Shown: positions 1-6,316, counted from the first letter of the stretch. The stretch: 6,553 bases of DNA from Candidatus Aminicenantota bacterium (GCA_016934895.1 JAFGRZ010000286.1:1-6553); one strand, 5' to 3'. The notes: a model not told the origin generated them from the letters alone. Made by a program: numbers and translations.

Positions 1-534
1 ATGATCCTGGCTTCGCTGAAGTACGCCGGCGGCCCCCTGGGAGGTGAGGTCGATTTCATCAAACCCAAGATCGAGTTCACCTTCTGGCGGCCGACGCTCC
101 GCAAGCAGGTTTTCGGATTCCATCTGCTCTACCAGTTCATCGAGAAGACCGGCGGTTCCGATGTCCCCTTCTGGGAGCGGTTCTACATGGGGGGAGAGCG
201 GGACATCCGCGGCTACGATATCTATTCGATCGGTCCCCGGACCGACGAAGGACAGCTGATGGGCGGGATGAAGGCCTTCGTCCTCAACGCCGAATACCAG
301 TTCCAGATCGGCGGCCCCTTGAATGTCATCCTCTTCTATGACATGGGCAACAGCTATTTCGAAGAGCAGAAAATCAATTTCCGCGATATGTTCACCTCAG
401 CGGGAATCGAGGCCCGGATCTTCGTTCCCGCCTTGCGTGTTCCCTTTCGGCTCATTTTGGCTTATAATAACCGCTTGATTTATCCCGGTGACACCAATCT
501 CAATTTCCGGTTCGCCATAGGGACGACATTTTAA
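1..534 (+). CDS. bamA: BamA (Omp85) outer-membrane assembly factor, C-terminal part only
   Basis: This is the last 177 codons of a BamA-type Omp85 protein, the beta-barrel core of the BAM complex that folds and inserts outer-membrane proteins. The reading frame is open to the left edge and the family is usually 700-900 residues, so the ATG at position 1 is almost certainly internal; the POTRA domains and early barrel strands lie outside the window. Visible hallmarks are the lid-loop (L6) motif GGERDIRGYD at about residues 64-73, which holds the conserved RGY/RGF element, and the strand FYDMGNSYF at about 112-120, matching the family's 'F.D.GN.F' strand. The protein ends in an alternating strand finishing with Phe (FRFAIGTTF), the typical C-terminal beta-signal. 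It sits 17 bases upstream of the OmpH/Skp gene, a very common pairing. Full-length identity (BamA rather than a TamA-like paralogue) rests on this neighbour. Confidence 0.9.
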   Translation: MILASLKYAGGPLGGEVDFIKPKIEFTFWRPTLRKQVFGFHLLYQFIEKTGGSDVPFWERFYMGGERDIRGYDIYSIGPRTDEGQLMGGMKAFVLNAEYQFQIGGPLNVILFYDMGNSYFEEQKINFRDMFTSAGIEARIFVPALRVPFRLILAYNNRLIYPGDTNLNFRFAIGTTF

Positions 535-551
535 TCAGGAGGATATCGATC

Positions 552-1094
552 ATGAAGAAAAAGCCAATGCGAACGCTCCTCTTCCTTTGCCTTTTCGCCG
601 TGGCCGGCACTCTCGGGATCGCTCAGCAGGATCCCAAGATCGGTGTGATCAACTCTCAGGAAGTCCTGGAGAAATCGGCCGAAGGGAAAAGGGTGATCGC
701 CCGACTTCAGGAAAAGGACAAGTCCAACCAGGGCGCCTTGACCAAAATCGACGAAGAGATCCGCCAGCTCGAAACCCGGATCAACACCCAGCGTCTCACT
801 TTGTCGGAGGATGCCCTCTACAATATGAGCGCCGATCTGCAAAGGAAGCAAACCGAACGGAAACGGGTGGCCGAAGACGCGTCCCGCGATTTCCAGGACA
901 TGCAGATGAAGCTCTTTAACAAGATCCAGAGCGAGCTGATCCCGATCATCGAGGCCATGGGGAAAGAGAAGGGCATCGACTTGGTCTTAGACCTGGCCCG
1001 GAGCGGAGCCGTCTATTTCAATCCCGCCATCGACCTGACCCCGGAGGTCATCCGGCGATATGACGCCTCGAAAGCCGCGCCTCCGGCCAAGTAA
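552..1094 (+). CDS. OmpH/Skp-family periplasmic chaperone
   Basis: The product is a 180-residue secreted protein of the OmpH/Skp family, trimeric 'jellyfish' chaperones that hold unfolded outer-membrane proteins in the periplasm and pass them to BamA. A signal peptide is clear: basic start MKKKPMR, hydrophobic stretch to about residue 22, likely cleavage after LGIA (residue 24). The mature N-terminus has the family strand KIGVINSQEVLE (29-40). Residues about 45-135 are rich in charged residues and Gln and should form the long coiled-coil arms. The C-terminal segment GIDLVLDLARSGAVYFNPAID (residues 141-161) matches the second body strand, followed by LTPEVIRRYD as in other members. The start is fixed by a perfect AGGAGG at 537-542, nine bases before the ATG. 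The Ala/Pro-rich end (KAAPPAK) is ordinary. In related clusters lpxD follows this gene; here fabZ does. Confidence 0.9.
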   Translation: MKKKPMRTLLFLCLFAVAGTLGIAQQDPKIGVINSQEVLEKSAEGKRVIARLQEKDKSNQGALTKIDEEIRQLETRINTQRLTLSEDALYNMSADLQRKQTERKRVAEDASRDFQDMQMKLFNKIQSELIPIIEAMGKEKGIDLVLDLARSGAVYFNPAIDLTPEVIRRYDASKAAPPAK

Positions 1095-1114
1095 AGGCCC
1101 GGGCGATCAGCGCC

Positions 1115-1567
1115 GTGTTGACCATTGAAGAGATTCTCCGGTTTCTGCCTCACCGTTACCCCTTTCTCATGGTGGACCGGGTCATCAAAATAGAGCCCGG
1201 CCGGTCCATCCAGGCCATCAAAAACGTCACCGCCAACGAATCCTTCTTCGAGGGGCACTTTCCGGAGACCAAGATCATGCCCGGAGTCCTGATCGTCGAA
1301 GCGGTCGCCCAGGCGGGCGGAATCCTGCTCTATCATTCCATCCCCGATGCGGCCAAAAAGCTCGTCGTCCTGAGCAAGCTCCAGAACATCAGGTTCCGGA
1401 GGATCGTCGTCCCCGGGGACCAGCTCGAGCTCTATGCCGAGATCGGCAAGGTCCGGGCGCGTTTCGCGACGATCCGGGGAAGGGCGATGGTCAACAAAGA
1501 GATCGTCGTCGAAGGGGAGGTCTCGGCGGCCATCATCGACCTCGAGGAGGCGAATGCGCCCAAGTGA
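1115..1567 (+). CDS. fabZ: 3-hydroxyacyl-[acyl-carrier-protein] dehydratase FabZ
   Basis: The product is a 150-residue cytoplasmic hotdog-fold dehydratase that converts (3R)-hydroxyacyl-ACP to trans-2-enoyl-ACP in fatty acid elongation. It competes with LpxA and LpxD for 3-hydroxyacyl-ACP, which explains its usual place among lipid A genes. The family signature LPHRYPFLMVDRV is at residues 11-23. The catalytic pair is present: His48 in GHFPETKIMPGV and Glu62 in LIVEAVAQAGG, corresponding to the active-site His and Glu of known FabZ enzymes. Length fits the family (about 140-155). The start is GTG at 1115; TTG at 1118 is the next candidate, and no in-frame ATG exists between the ompH stop and the motif. 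No good Shine-Dalgarno is seen in the 20-base gap, so translation may depend on coupling to ompH. The 3' end overlaps lpxA by 14 bases. Confidence 0.95.
   Translation: MLTIEEILRFLPHRYPFLMVDRVIKIEPGRSIQAIKNVTANESFFEGHFPETKIMPGVLIVEAVAQAGGILLYHSIPDAAKKLVVLSKLQNIRFRRIVVPGDQLELYAEIGKVRARFATIRGRAMVNKEIVVEGEVSAAIIDLEEANAPK
1544..1550 (+). promoter_or_regulatory. Ribosome binding site for lpxA inside fabZ
   Basis: GAGGAGG lies within the last codons of fabZ, three bases before the ATG at 1554. The spacing is shorter than the usual 5-9 bases, but this is the only purine-rich site near the start. The reading frame stays open further upstream, but the upstream part is an Arg/Ser-rich translation of the fabZ gene in the wrong frame and not LpxA-like, so this site supports the start at 1554. 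Confidence 0.6.
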
Positions 1568-2378
1568 GGTCTTCGTTCATCCGACCTCCGTTGTTCACCC
1601 AAGCGCCCGGCTCGGGGAGGGCGTTTGGATCGGCCCCCACTGTGTCGTCGGTGAGAAAGCCGTCATCCGAAGCCGCACCCGGCTCGAGGGAAATATCCAG
1701 ATATTAGGGACGACGGAGATCGGGGAGTCCTGCCGGATCTCTCCCTTTGCGGTCATCGGCGGCGAACCGCAGGACGTGGGTTATCGTCAAGAAGAAACCG
1801 GAGTCAGGATCGGGGACCGGAACGTCTTCCGAGAGTTCATCACCGTGCACCGCGGGACCGTCAAGGGCGGCGGCCTGACCTCTATTGGGAATGACAACTA
1901 TTTCATGGCTTACTCCCATATCGCTCACGATTGCCGGATCGGCCACTTCGTCGTCCTCACCAACGGGGCAACCCTGGGGGGGCATTGCGCGGTCGACGAC
2001 TACGCCACGCTCAGCGCCTTCGTCGGAGTTCACCAGTTCTCGCGCATCGGCGCGTGCGCCTACATCGGGGGATACTCCGTGATCACCCAGGATGTCGTCC
2101 CCTTCGCCAAAGTCGCCGGGATGCGTCCCGTTCTGCTGTACGGACTGAACGCCGTCGGCCTGAGGAGGCGGGGATTCAACCGGGAACGAGTCCAGACGAT
2201 CAAGCAGATTTTCAAGATCCTGTTTTATTCGAACTTGAATACCCAGCAGGCGGTCGAAGAGATCCAGACCAGGATCCCGGCCGGGGAAGACCGCGACGAG
2301 GTCCTCCGGTTCATCCAGGCCTCCAAGAGAGGGATCATCAAGAAGCCTTCGGGGACATGGGACGACGAATCGGAATAG
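1554..2378 (+). CDS. lpxA: UDP-N-acetylglucosamine O-acyltransferase LpxA
   Basis: LpxA (274 residues from this start; E. coli 262) is a cytoplasmic homotrimeric left-handed beta-helix enzyme. It moves a 3-hydroxyacyl chain from ACP to the 3-position of UDP-GlcNAc, the first step of lipid A synthesis. The hexapeptide-repeat helix begins at HPTSVVHPSARLGEGVWIG (from residue 9). Diagnostic LpxA segments are HRGTVKGGG (about 99-107), HIAHDCRIG (122-130) with catalytic His125, and VHQFSRIGACAYIGG (159-173). From His125 onward the numbering runs level with E. coli; Gly173 matches the E. coli Gly of the acyl-chain ruler, where larger residues select shorter chains, so a longer acyl chain is plausible. 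The C-terminal helical domain follows LRRRGFNRE. The ATG at 1554 overlaps fabZ by 14 bases, and the gene overlaps lpxI by 22. The open frame runs further upstream, but that part is unlike LpxA. Confidence 0.95.
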   Translation: MRPSEVFVHPTSVVHPSARLGEGVWIGPHCVVGEKAVIRSRTRLEGNIQILGTTEIGESCRISPFAVIGGEPQDVGYRQEETGVRIGDRNVFREFITVHRGTVKGGGLTSIGNDNYFMAYSHIAHDCRIGHFVVLTNGATLGGHCAVDDYATLSAFVGVHQFSRIGACAYIGGYSVITQDVVPFAKVAGMRPVLLYGLNAVGLRRRGFNRERVQTIKQIFKILFYSNLNTQQAVEEIQTRIPAGEDRDEVLRFIQASKRGIIKKPSGTWDDESE

Positions 2379-3169
2379 TCGCCGGGTCGGGGCCGTTTGT
2401 GGCCCCAGGCGTGTCCGACCTGCGCCGGATCGGGTTCCGCACGGTGGTTCTCGGGATCGAAGGGGAAACGCAGCCGGGGGTCAAGAAAGCCGCCGATATG
2501 TTCACCATGGTCCGGCCTGGAGCGGTCGCTGAAGCGCTGGCTTTTTTTCGGGGCCAAGATGTTTCCGAGCTCTTGTTCCTGGGAAAGGTCCGGCCGGAGG
2601 TCATCTTCCGGAAAGATCTCCTTGATGCTCAAGCCCGAAGGCTCCTGGAAGGGATTCCGGAGCGATCGGCGACGGCCTTGCTCAAGGCCGTTTTCGGCTA
2701 TCTGGAAGCCGGGGGACTCAAAGTCCTGAATCCGGGATCCTTCTTGAAGTCCCATTTTTGCGATCCCGGAGTTCTCACTCGGAAGAAACCTTCGCCCGAG
2801 GCCCTGGCCGATGTCGAGTTCGGGCTGAGGATCGCGCGCCGGATCGCCGACTTGGAGATCGGTCAGGCCTTGGCCGTCAAGCGGAAGGCCGTCGTCGCGG
2901 TCGAGGGCTTTGAAGGGACGGACAGGATGATCAGGAGAGCAGGGCGCCTGGCGGGAGCCGGTATTGTTGTGGTCAAGGCCGGCCGGACGGCCCAGGATAT
3001 GAAGTTCGATATCCCGGCCGTCGGTTTGGAGACGGTCAAGGGGCTTGTCCGCGCAGGCGGGGTTGTGCTCGGAATCGAGGCCGCCAAGGTCGCTTTGTTC
3101 CAGCGGGAGAAGACGCTCGCCCTGGCGAACTCCCATGGTGTGTCCATAGTCGTACGGAAGATCGACTGA
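2357..3169 (+). CDS. lpxI: UDP-2,3-diacylglucosamine pyrophosphatase LpxI
   Basis: The 270-residue product matches the LpxI family (DUF1009), which hydrolyses UDP-2,3-diacylglucosamine to 2,3-diacylglucosamine 1-phosphate (lipid X) and UMP. It replaces the unrelated LpxH in many bacteria. The N-terminal domain starts IGIVAGSGPF (5-14), the expected LpxI opening. The C-terminal catalytic domain shows GQALAVKRKAVVAVEGFEGTD (169-189), MIRRAG (191-196) and VVVKAGRTAQDMKFDIPAVG (204-223). The Asp-containing QDxxxD segment (Asp214, Asp218) corresponds to the region of the catalytic Asp reported for Caulobacter LpxI; which of the two it is needs an alignment. The frame is open upstream but that part is a shadow of lpxA; the ATG at 2357 gives the normal length and overlaps lpxA by 22 bases. 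The nearby Shine-Dalgarno is poor (GGGG two bases before), so coupled translation from lpxA is likely. lpxB, the enzyme using the product, is not in the window. Confidence 0.92.
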   Translation: MGRRIGIVAGSGPFVAPGVSDLRRIGFRTVVLGIEGETQPGVKKAADMFTMVRPGAVAEALAFFRGQDVSELLFLGKVRPEVIFRKDLLDAQARRLLEGIPERSATALLKAVFGYLEAGGLKVLNPGSFLKSHFCDPGVLTRKKPSPEALADVEFGLRIARRIADLEIGQALAVKRKAVVAVEGFEGTDRMIRRAGRLAGAGIVVVKAGRTAQDMKFDIPAVGLETVKGLVRAGGVVLGIEAAKVALFQREKTLALANSHGVSIVVRKID

Positions 3170-3184
3170 GTTCGGAGGAGATCG

Positions 3185-4099
3185 ATGGATCAGGTCAAAG
3201 TCGGAATCATCGGCGTCGGTTATCTCGGGACCCAGCACGCCCGCATCCTGTCCTATCTCGAGGAGGCTGAGCTCAAGGGAGTGGCCGATATCGACTTCAA
3301 GAAGGCCATGGAGATCGGGAACCGGCACGGAGTCCTCTATTACCAGAACTACGAAGAGATGATGGACGAAGTCGACGCGGCCATTGTGGCGACGCCGACC
3401 TCGGACCATTTTTCCATCTCTCTGAACCTTCTGCGCCACGGAAAAGCGGTCCTGGTGGAGAAGCCGATCACCGAAACCGTCGATCAGGCCGAGCAGCTTG
3501 TCAAAGAGGCCGGGAAGAGCGGTCTCGTCTTGCAGGTCGGGCACCTGGAGAGATTCAACCCGGCCGTCGAGGCCGTGGAAACGATGATCCGGGAACCCCG
3601 CTTCATCGAGGTCCAGCGGCTCGGATCATTCTCGGCCCGTTCGCTCGATATCGACGTGGTCCTTGACCTCATGATCCATGACCTCGACATCATCATGGCA
3701 TTGATCAAGGACGAGGTGAGCGCCATCCGGGCGTCGGGGATTCATGTGCTCTCCGAAAAGGTGGATATCGCCACCGCCCGCCTGGAGTTCAAAGGGGGAT
3801 GCGTCGCCACGCTGACGGCCAGTCGCGTCCACCAGGGAAAGGTGAGGAAACTGCGGATTTTCGAACCAACCGTTTACTATTCGGTTGACTACATCGACCA
3901 GGAGGTCGTCGTCTTTCCCCTGGACCGTCGCCAGGCGAACGTCAAGACCTTACGCATTCAGAAAGAGGAACCGCTCAAGAAAGAACTCAGGAGTTTCCTC
4001 GACTGCATCCGGCAGGGAAAGATTTCCAAGGTGACGGGAGAAGAAGGCCTCCAGGCGCTGCGGCTGGCTCACGGCGTTCTTAAGGAGGCCGGGATTTAG
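3185..4099 (+). CDS. Gfo/Idh/MocA-family NAD(P)-dependent oxidoreductase in the lipid A operon
   Basis: The 304-residue product is a predicted cytoplasmic sugar(-nucleotide) oxidoreductase. The N-terminal Rossmann fold has the dinucleotide motif GIIGVGYLG (GxGxxG at 10-15), an Asp-rich strand end ADID at 35-38 and the family motif VEKPIT (91-96). The C-terminal substrate domain carries GHLERFNP (119-126) and DLMIHDLD (161-168), the D-xxx-H-xx-D pattern that places catalytic residues near the nicotinamide. A strong Shine-Dalgarno, GGAGGAG at 3174-3180, lies four bases before the ATG, 15 bases after lpxI. Relatives sit beside lpxA/lpxI/lpxB in several phyla, in my recollection. GnnA, which with aminotransferase GnnB makes the 3-amino UDP-GlcNAc analogue for amide-linked lipid A, belongs to this family, but no GnnB gene is in the window, so the substrate cannot be assigned. 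Last gene of the operon as seen here. Confidence 0.88.
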   Translation: MDQVKVGIIGVGYLGTQHARILSYLEEAELKGVADIDFKKAMEIGNRHGVLYYQNYEEMMDEVDAAIVATPTSDHFSISLNLLRHGKAVLVEKPITETVDQAEQLVKEAGKSGLVLQVGHLERFNPAVEAVETMIREPRFIEVQRLGSFSARSLDIDVVLDLMIHDLDIIMALIKDEVSAIRASGIHVLSEKVDIATARLEFKGGCVATLTASRVHQGKVRKLRIFEPTVYYSVDYIDQEVVVFPLDRRQANVKTLRIQKEEPLKKELRSFLDCIRQGKISKVTGEEGLQALRLAHGVLKEAGI

Positions 4100-4102
4100 C
4101 AG

Positions 4103-5527
4103 TTAACGGATGGCCTTGATCGTTTTGCCCTGAGGCGGCCTGTCCCCGAGCTCCATCCCGTTGAGGATGGCAAGGGTCGGCCAGATGTCCTTCTTCACAC
4201 CCGTGCCGGAAAACATCTCCTGGAGAGTCTGCCGGCCGTTGGCCCGGAGCAATTTTATCTGGGTGGGTTTTCGCCGGAGATAGGCCGGGTTCGTCAGGTT
4301 GCCGAAGGATTGGGCGGCGCGCTTAAATTCCTGGTCGAACCGCCGGAAATCCGAGGCGCCGGCCAGAGCGGTGAACGTGTAGACCAGGTCGGCTTTCCGG
4401 ATCGCGGAAAGCCGCAGGTTGATCGTCCCGCCCTGCTGCTGATTCACCCGATAGATCTGGTGGACAGAGGTCAGGCCGGGGACTTTAATATTGTCCTCGC
4501 CGACAAACTGGCTGCCCTCGATCCGGGAGGCCTTTTTCCGGGCATAAGCCTGCAGGTCTTCCGCCGTCTTCTCGGCCTGGAGGACCAGAGCCGCCTTTTC
4601 GTCCGGAGACGACATCATGACCTGGGATGGTGTATTGACGACATGCCATCCGTTGGGGATGGTGAAAGCGAAAGCCATGTCCGGGTGGTAAAAGCGGCCG
4701 TCCTCGACATAACCCTGGCGGGGATCATCTCCGTAGATGAGTCCGTCGAGCCGCGTAAGATAAGGCATCTCCTTGATCTCCAGCTTGCCGTCGCTTTCCG
4801 TGAGCATCTGCTTGACCCGCTCGATGCGGTCTTTGGTCAAGGGGTGAGTGGACAGGAACCCCGGCAGGGCCCGGCCGCCGGAAAGATCGCCCAGCTTTTC
4901 CAGGGAGGCGAAAAAGGGGATCATCTTGCCTGGATCATAGATTCCTTTGCGCGCGTACTCGACGCCGAGGGTATCCGCTTGATACTCGTCATCCCGGCTG
5001 TACTTGAGGAAGAGGAGCTGGACGCCAACACCGGCCAGGTTGGCGGCTTTAGCGAAGGTCTCGCTCAAGACGCTGCCCACGACGAGGCCGACTTGGGCGA
5101 GCATCATCTGGCTCATCCGGCGGACGCTGTGGCGGGCGTTGACATGCCCAAGCTCATGACCCAGGACGACCGCCAGTTCGGCCTCCGAGCGCATCAGGGC
5201 TAAAATGCCGCGGGTGACATAGATATATCCGCCCGGAACGGCGAAGGCATTGACAACGGGAGTGTCCAGGACGGCGAACTGGTAGGGAAGCTGCGGGCGA
5301 TGGGTATGGCGGGCGAGGGACTGACCGACGGCCTGAACATAGCTGTTAAGGTCGGCATCATCGTAGACGCCGTACTGCTGCCGGATCTCGACGTCCGTCT
5401 GTTTGCCCAGAGCCACCTCTTGACTTTCCGAGATGAGGCTGAGCTCTTTTTTGCCGGTCACCGGGTTGACGGCGCAACCGATCAAGCCGATGACCAGGAG
5501 GAAAATCCAAAACCTTGCTCTTCTCAT
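4103..5527 (-). CDS. M48-family zinc metalloprotease, predicted lipoprotein, with C-terminal extension
   Basis: The 474-residue product is a predicted periplasmic, membrane-anchored zinc protease of the M48/BepA-LoiP type, enzymes that degrade misfolded outer-membrane proteins. The N-terminus has basic residues, a hydrophobic stretch and the lipobox LIGC (15-18), so Cys18 is likely lipidated. The zinc site is complete: HELGH at 124-128 and Glu181 in SRDDEYQAD (177-185). STHPL (226-230) carries the His found near the active site of BepA. Residues 260-410 form an extra beta-rich domain (GLIYGDDPRQGYV, then FYHPDMAFAFTIPNGW), and 422-474 resemble a LysM-like module (NGRQTLQEMFSGTGV, then LAILNGMELGD). 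The Shine-Dalgarno GAGGTG at 5532-5537 supports the start. It lies 45 bases after the LolA-like gene, probably in one transcript. Native substrate unknown; proximity to bamA fits outer-membrane quality control but is only circumstantial. Confidence 0.92.
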   Translation of the reverse strand: MRRARFWIFLLVIGLIGCAVNPVTGKKELSLISESQEVALGKQTDVEIRQQYGVYDDADLNSYVQAVGQSLARHTHRPQLPYQFAVLDTPVVNAFAVPGGYIYVTRGILALMRSEAELAVVLGHELGHVNARHSVRRMSQMMLAQVGLVVGSVLSETFAKAANLAGVGVQLLFLKYSRDDEYQADTLGVEYARKGIYDPGKMIPFFASLEKLGDLSGGRALPGFLSTHPLTKDRIERVKQMLTESDGKLEIKEMPYLTRLDGLIYGDDPRQGYVEDGRFYHPDMAFAFTIPNGWHVVNTPSQVMMSSPDEKAALVLQAEKTAEDLQAYARKKASRIEGSQFVGEDNIKVPGLTSVHQIYRVNQQQGGTINLRLSAIRKADLVYTFTALAGASDFRRFDQEFKRAAQSFGNLTNPAYLRRKPTQIKLLRANGRQTLQEMFSGTGVKKDIWPTLAILNGMELGDRPPQGKTIKAIR

Positions 5528-5572
5528 CTGACACCTCGCCCCGACAAGATCACCGACGGAATCGAGCGCTTC

Positions 5573-6304
5573 TTATTTCGCCATCTGGAAAAGGGAGTCT
5601 TCAAGGCCCGCATTGAAAGCGATCTTGGTGATCGTCATCCGCATGAACTCCTGGCCGTTTTGGGACGTTGTCATGGAATGGGCTACGAGGAGGCCGTCGA
5701 CTTTCTTGTAGTCGCTGAGGACAGATTCGGCCATGACCTCTTCGCCGGACTGGCCGATCGTTTTTCCCTTGGTCTTGTAAGTCAGGTGGGTTTCCGGATC
5801 GATGTACATGGTGGTGACATGCCCGTCTTGGGTGGTTTGGGTCAGGACAAGATACTCCTTGTCGTTGAGCTTCTCCTTGCCTGTGTAGTCGTACTTGATG
5901 CCCCATTTTTCGGGATTGAGGAGGGCTTCATTGCCGAGGGCCTGCCGTTTGAGCTCCGCGGTCATGTCTTGCGGCATCTGCTCCGTCGCTCCCGTCTGGG
6001 GATTGACCATCCAGGCGATCTCGCCGTCGAAGGCCTGGGTGATCAGCATGCCCATCACCTCGATGTCCATGCGCATCTTGTTGGGCTCTTTCTGGTACAT
6101 CGTCAGGCTGCCGGTCATCCCGTACGACACCAGGTCCATCGTGCCGCTGACGGTGGTGTCCTTGATTGCCGCCAAGGCCTTCGCGCCACCCTGGGCCTCG
6201 ATATACTTGGACAGGATTTCCTTCGCGGTTTGAGAATATCCCGGAACCGAAGCAATACCGAGAAGGAAGACGCCGCAGACGATCAGAGATAGAGATTTCT
6301 TCAT
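5573..6304 (-). CDS. Secreted LolA-like (outer-membrane lipoprotein-sorting-type) protein
   Basis: The 243-residue product has a signal peptide (MKKSLSLIVCGVFLLGIASV, probable cleavage near residue 24-25 before TAKEILSKY), so the mature protein is periplasmic or exported. The start of the mature part, AKEILSKYIEAQGGAKAL (27-44), followed by TTVSGTMDL, is typical of a group annotated as outer-membrane lipoprotein-sorting protein, with an expected LolA/LolB-type half-barrel that binds lipid. Further segments that fit are AFDGEIAWMVNPQTG (91-105), MYIDPETHLTYKTKG (166-180), LSDYKKVDGLLVAHSM (196-211) and ITKIAFNAGLEDSLF (225-239). It is longer than classical LolA, and no LolB or LolCDE gene is nearby, so it is probably a paralogue rather than the main carrier; its ligand is unknown. 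The start is set by AAGGAGGA (6309-6316), five to six bases before the ATG, under the promoter at 6333-6361. It precedes the M48 protease gene. Confidence 0.8.
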   Translation of the reverse strand: MKKSLSLIVCGVFLLGIASVPGYSQTAKEILSKYIEAQGGAKALAAIKDTTVSGTMDLVSYGMTGSLTMYQKEPNKMRMDIEVMGMLITQAFDGEIAWMVNPQTGATEQMPQDMTAELKRQALGNEALLNPEKWGIKYDYTGKEKLNDKEYLVLTQTTQDGHVTTMYIDPETHLTYKTKGKTIGQSGEEVMAESVLSDYKKVDGLLVAHSMTTSQNGQEFMRMTITKIAFNAGLEDSLFQMAK

Positions 6305-6308
6305 GTTT

Positions 6309-6316
6309 TCCTCCTT
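6309..6316 (-). promoter_or_regulatory. Strong ribosome binding site for the LolA-like gene
   Basis: Read on the minus strand this is AAGGAGGA, a near-perfect anti-16S match, ending four bases before the ATG at 6304. It fixes the start and suggests efficient translation. Confidence 0.85.

Noticed and set aside
1..3. ATG at position 1 as a true start of a short 177-residue protein
   Set aside because: The sequence is the middle-to-end of a BamA barrel and the frame is open at the window edge; the ATG is an internal Met codon.
1434..1553. Extension of lpxA upstream to 1434
   Set aside because: The added 40 residues are Arg/Ser-rich and arise from reading fabZ in another frame; LpxA proteins begin just before the HPTSVVHPSA-like segment.
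1931..2356. Extension of lpxI upstream to 1931
   Set aside because: The extra 142 residues are a low-complexity Arg/Pro/Gly-rich shadow of lpxA; the LpxI family opens with the IGIVAGSG segment directly after 2357.
2225..3544. Long minus-strand open frame (439 codons) opposite lpxI and the oxidoreductase
   Set aside because: It lies opposite two well-supported genes, has no recognisable domain and a shadow-like composition; long antisense frames are common in GC-rich DNA.
4310..5203. Plus-strand open frame opposite the M48 protease gene
   Set aside because: The minus-strand gene has complete catalytic motifs, a lipobox and a ribosome site; the plus-strand translation resembles nothing known.
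5300..6292. Plus-strand open frame of 330 codons opposite the LolA-like gene
   Set aside because: It is His/Asp/Leu-rich, typical of the antisense of a real gene, and spans the boundary between two well-supported minus-strand genes.
6275..6304. Lipobox (LIVC, residues 7-10) in the LolA-like protein
   Set aside because: The residue before Cys is Val rather than Gly/Ala/Ser, and the hydrophobic stretch before it is too short; an ordinary signal peptide fits better.
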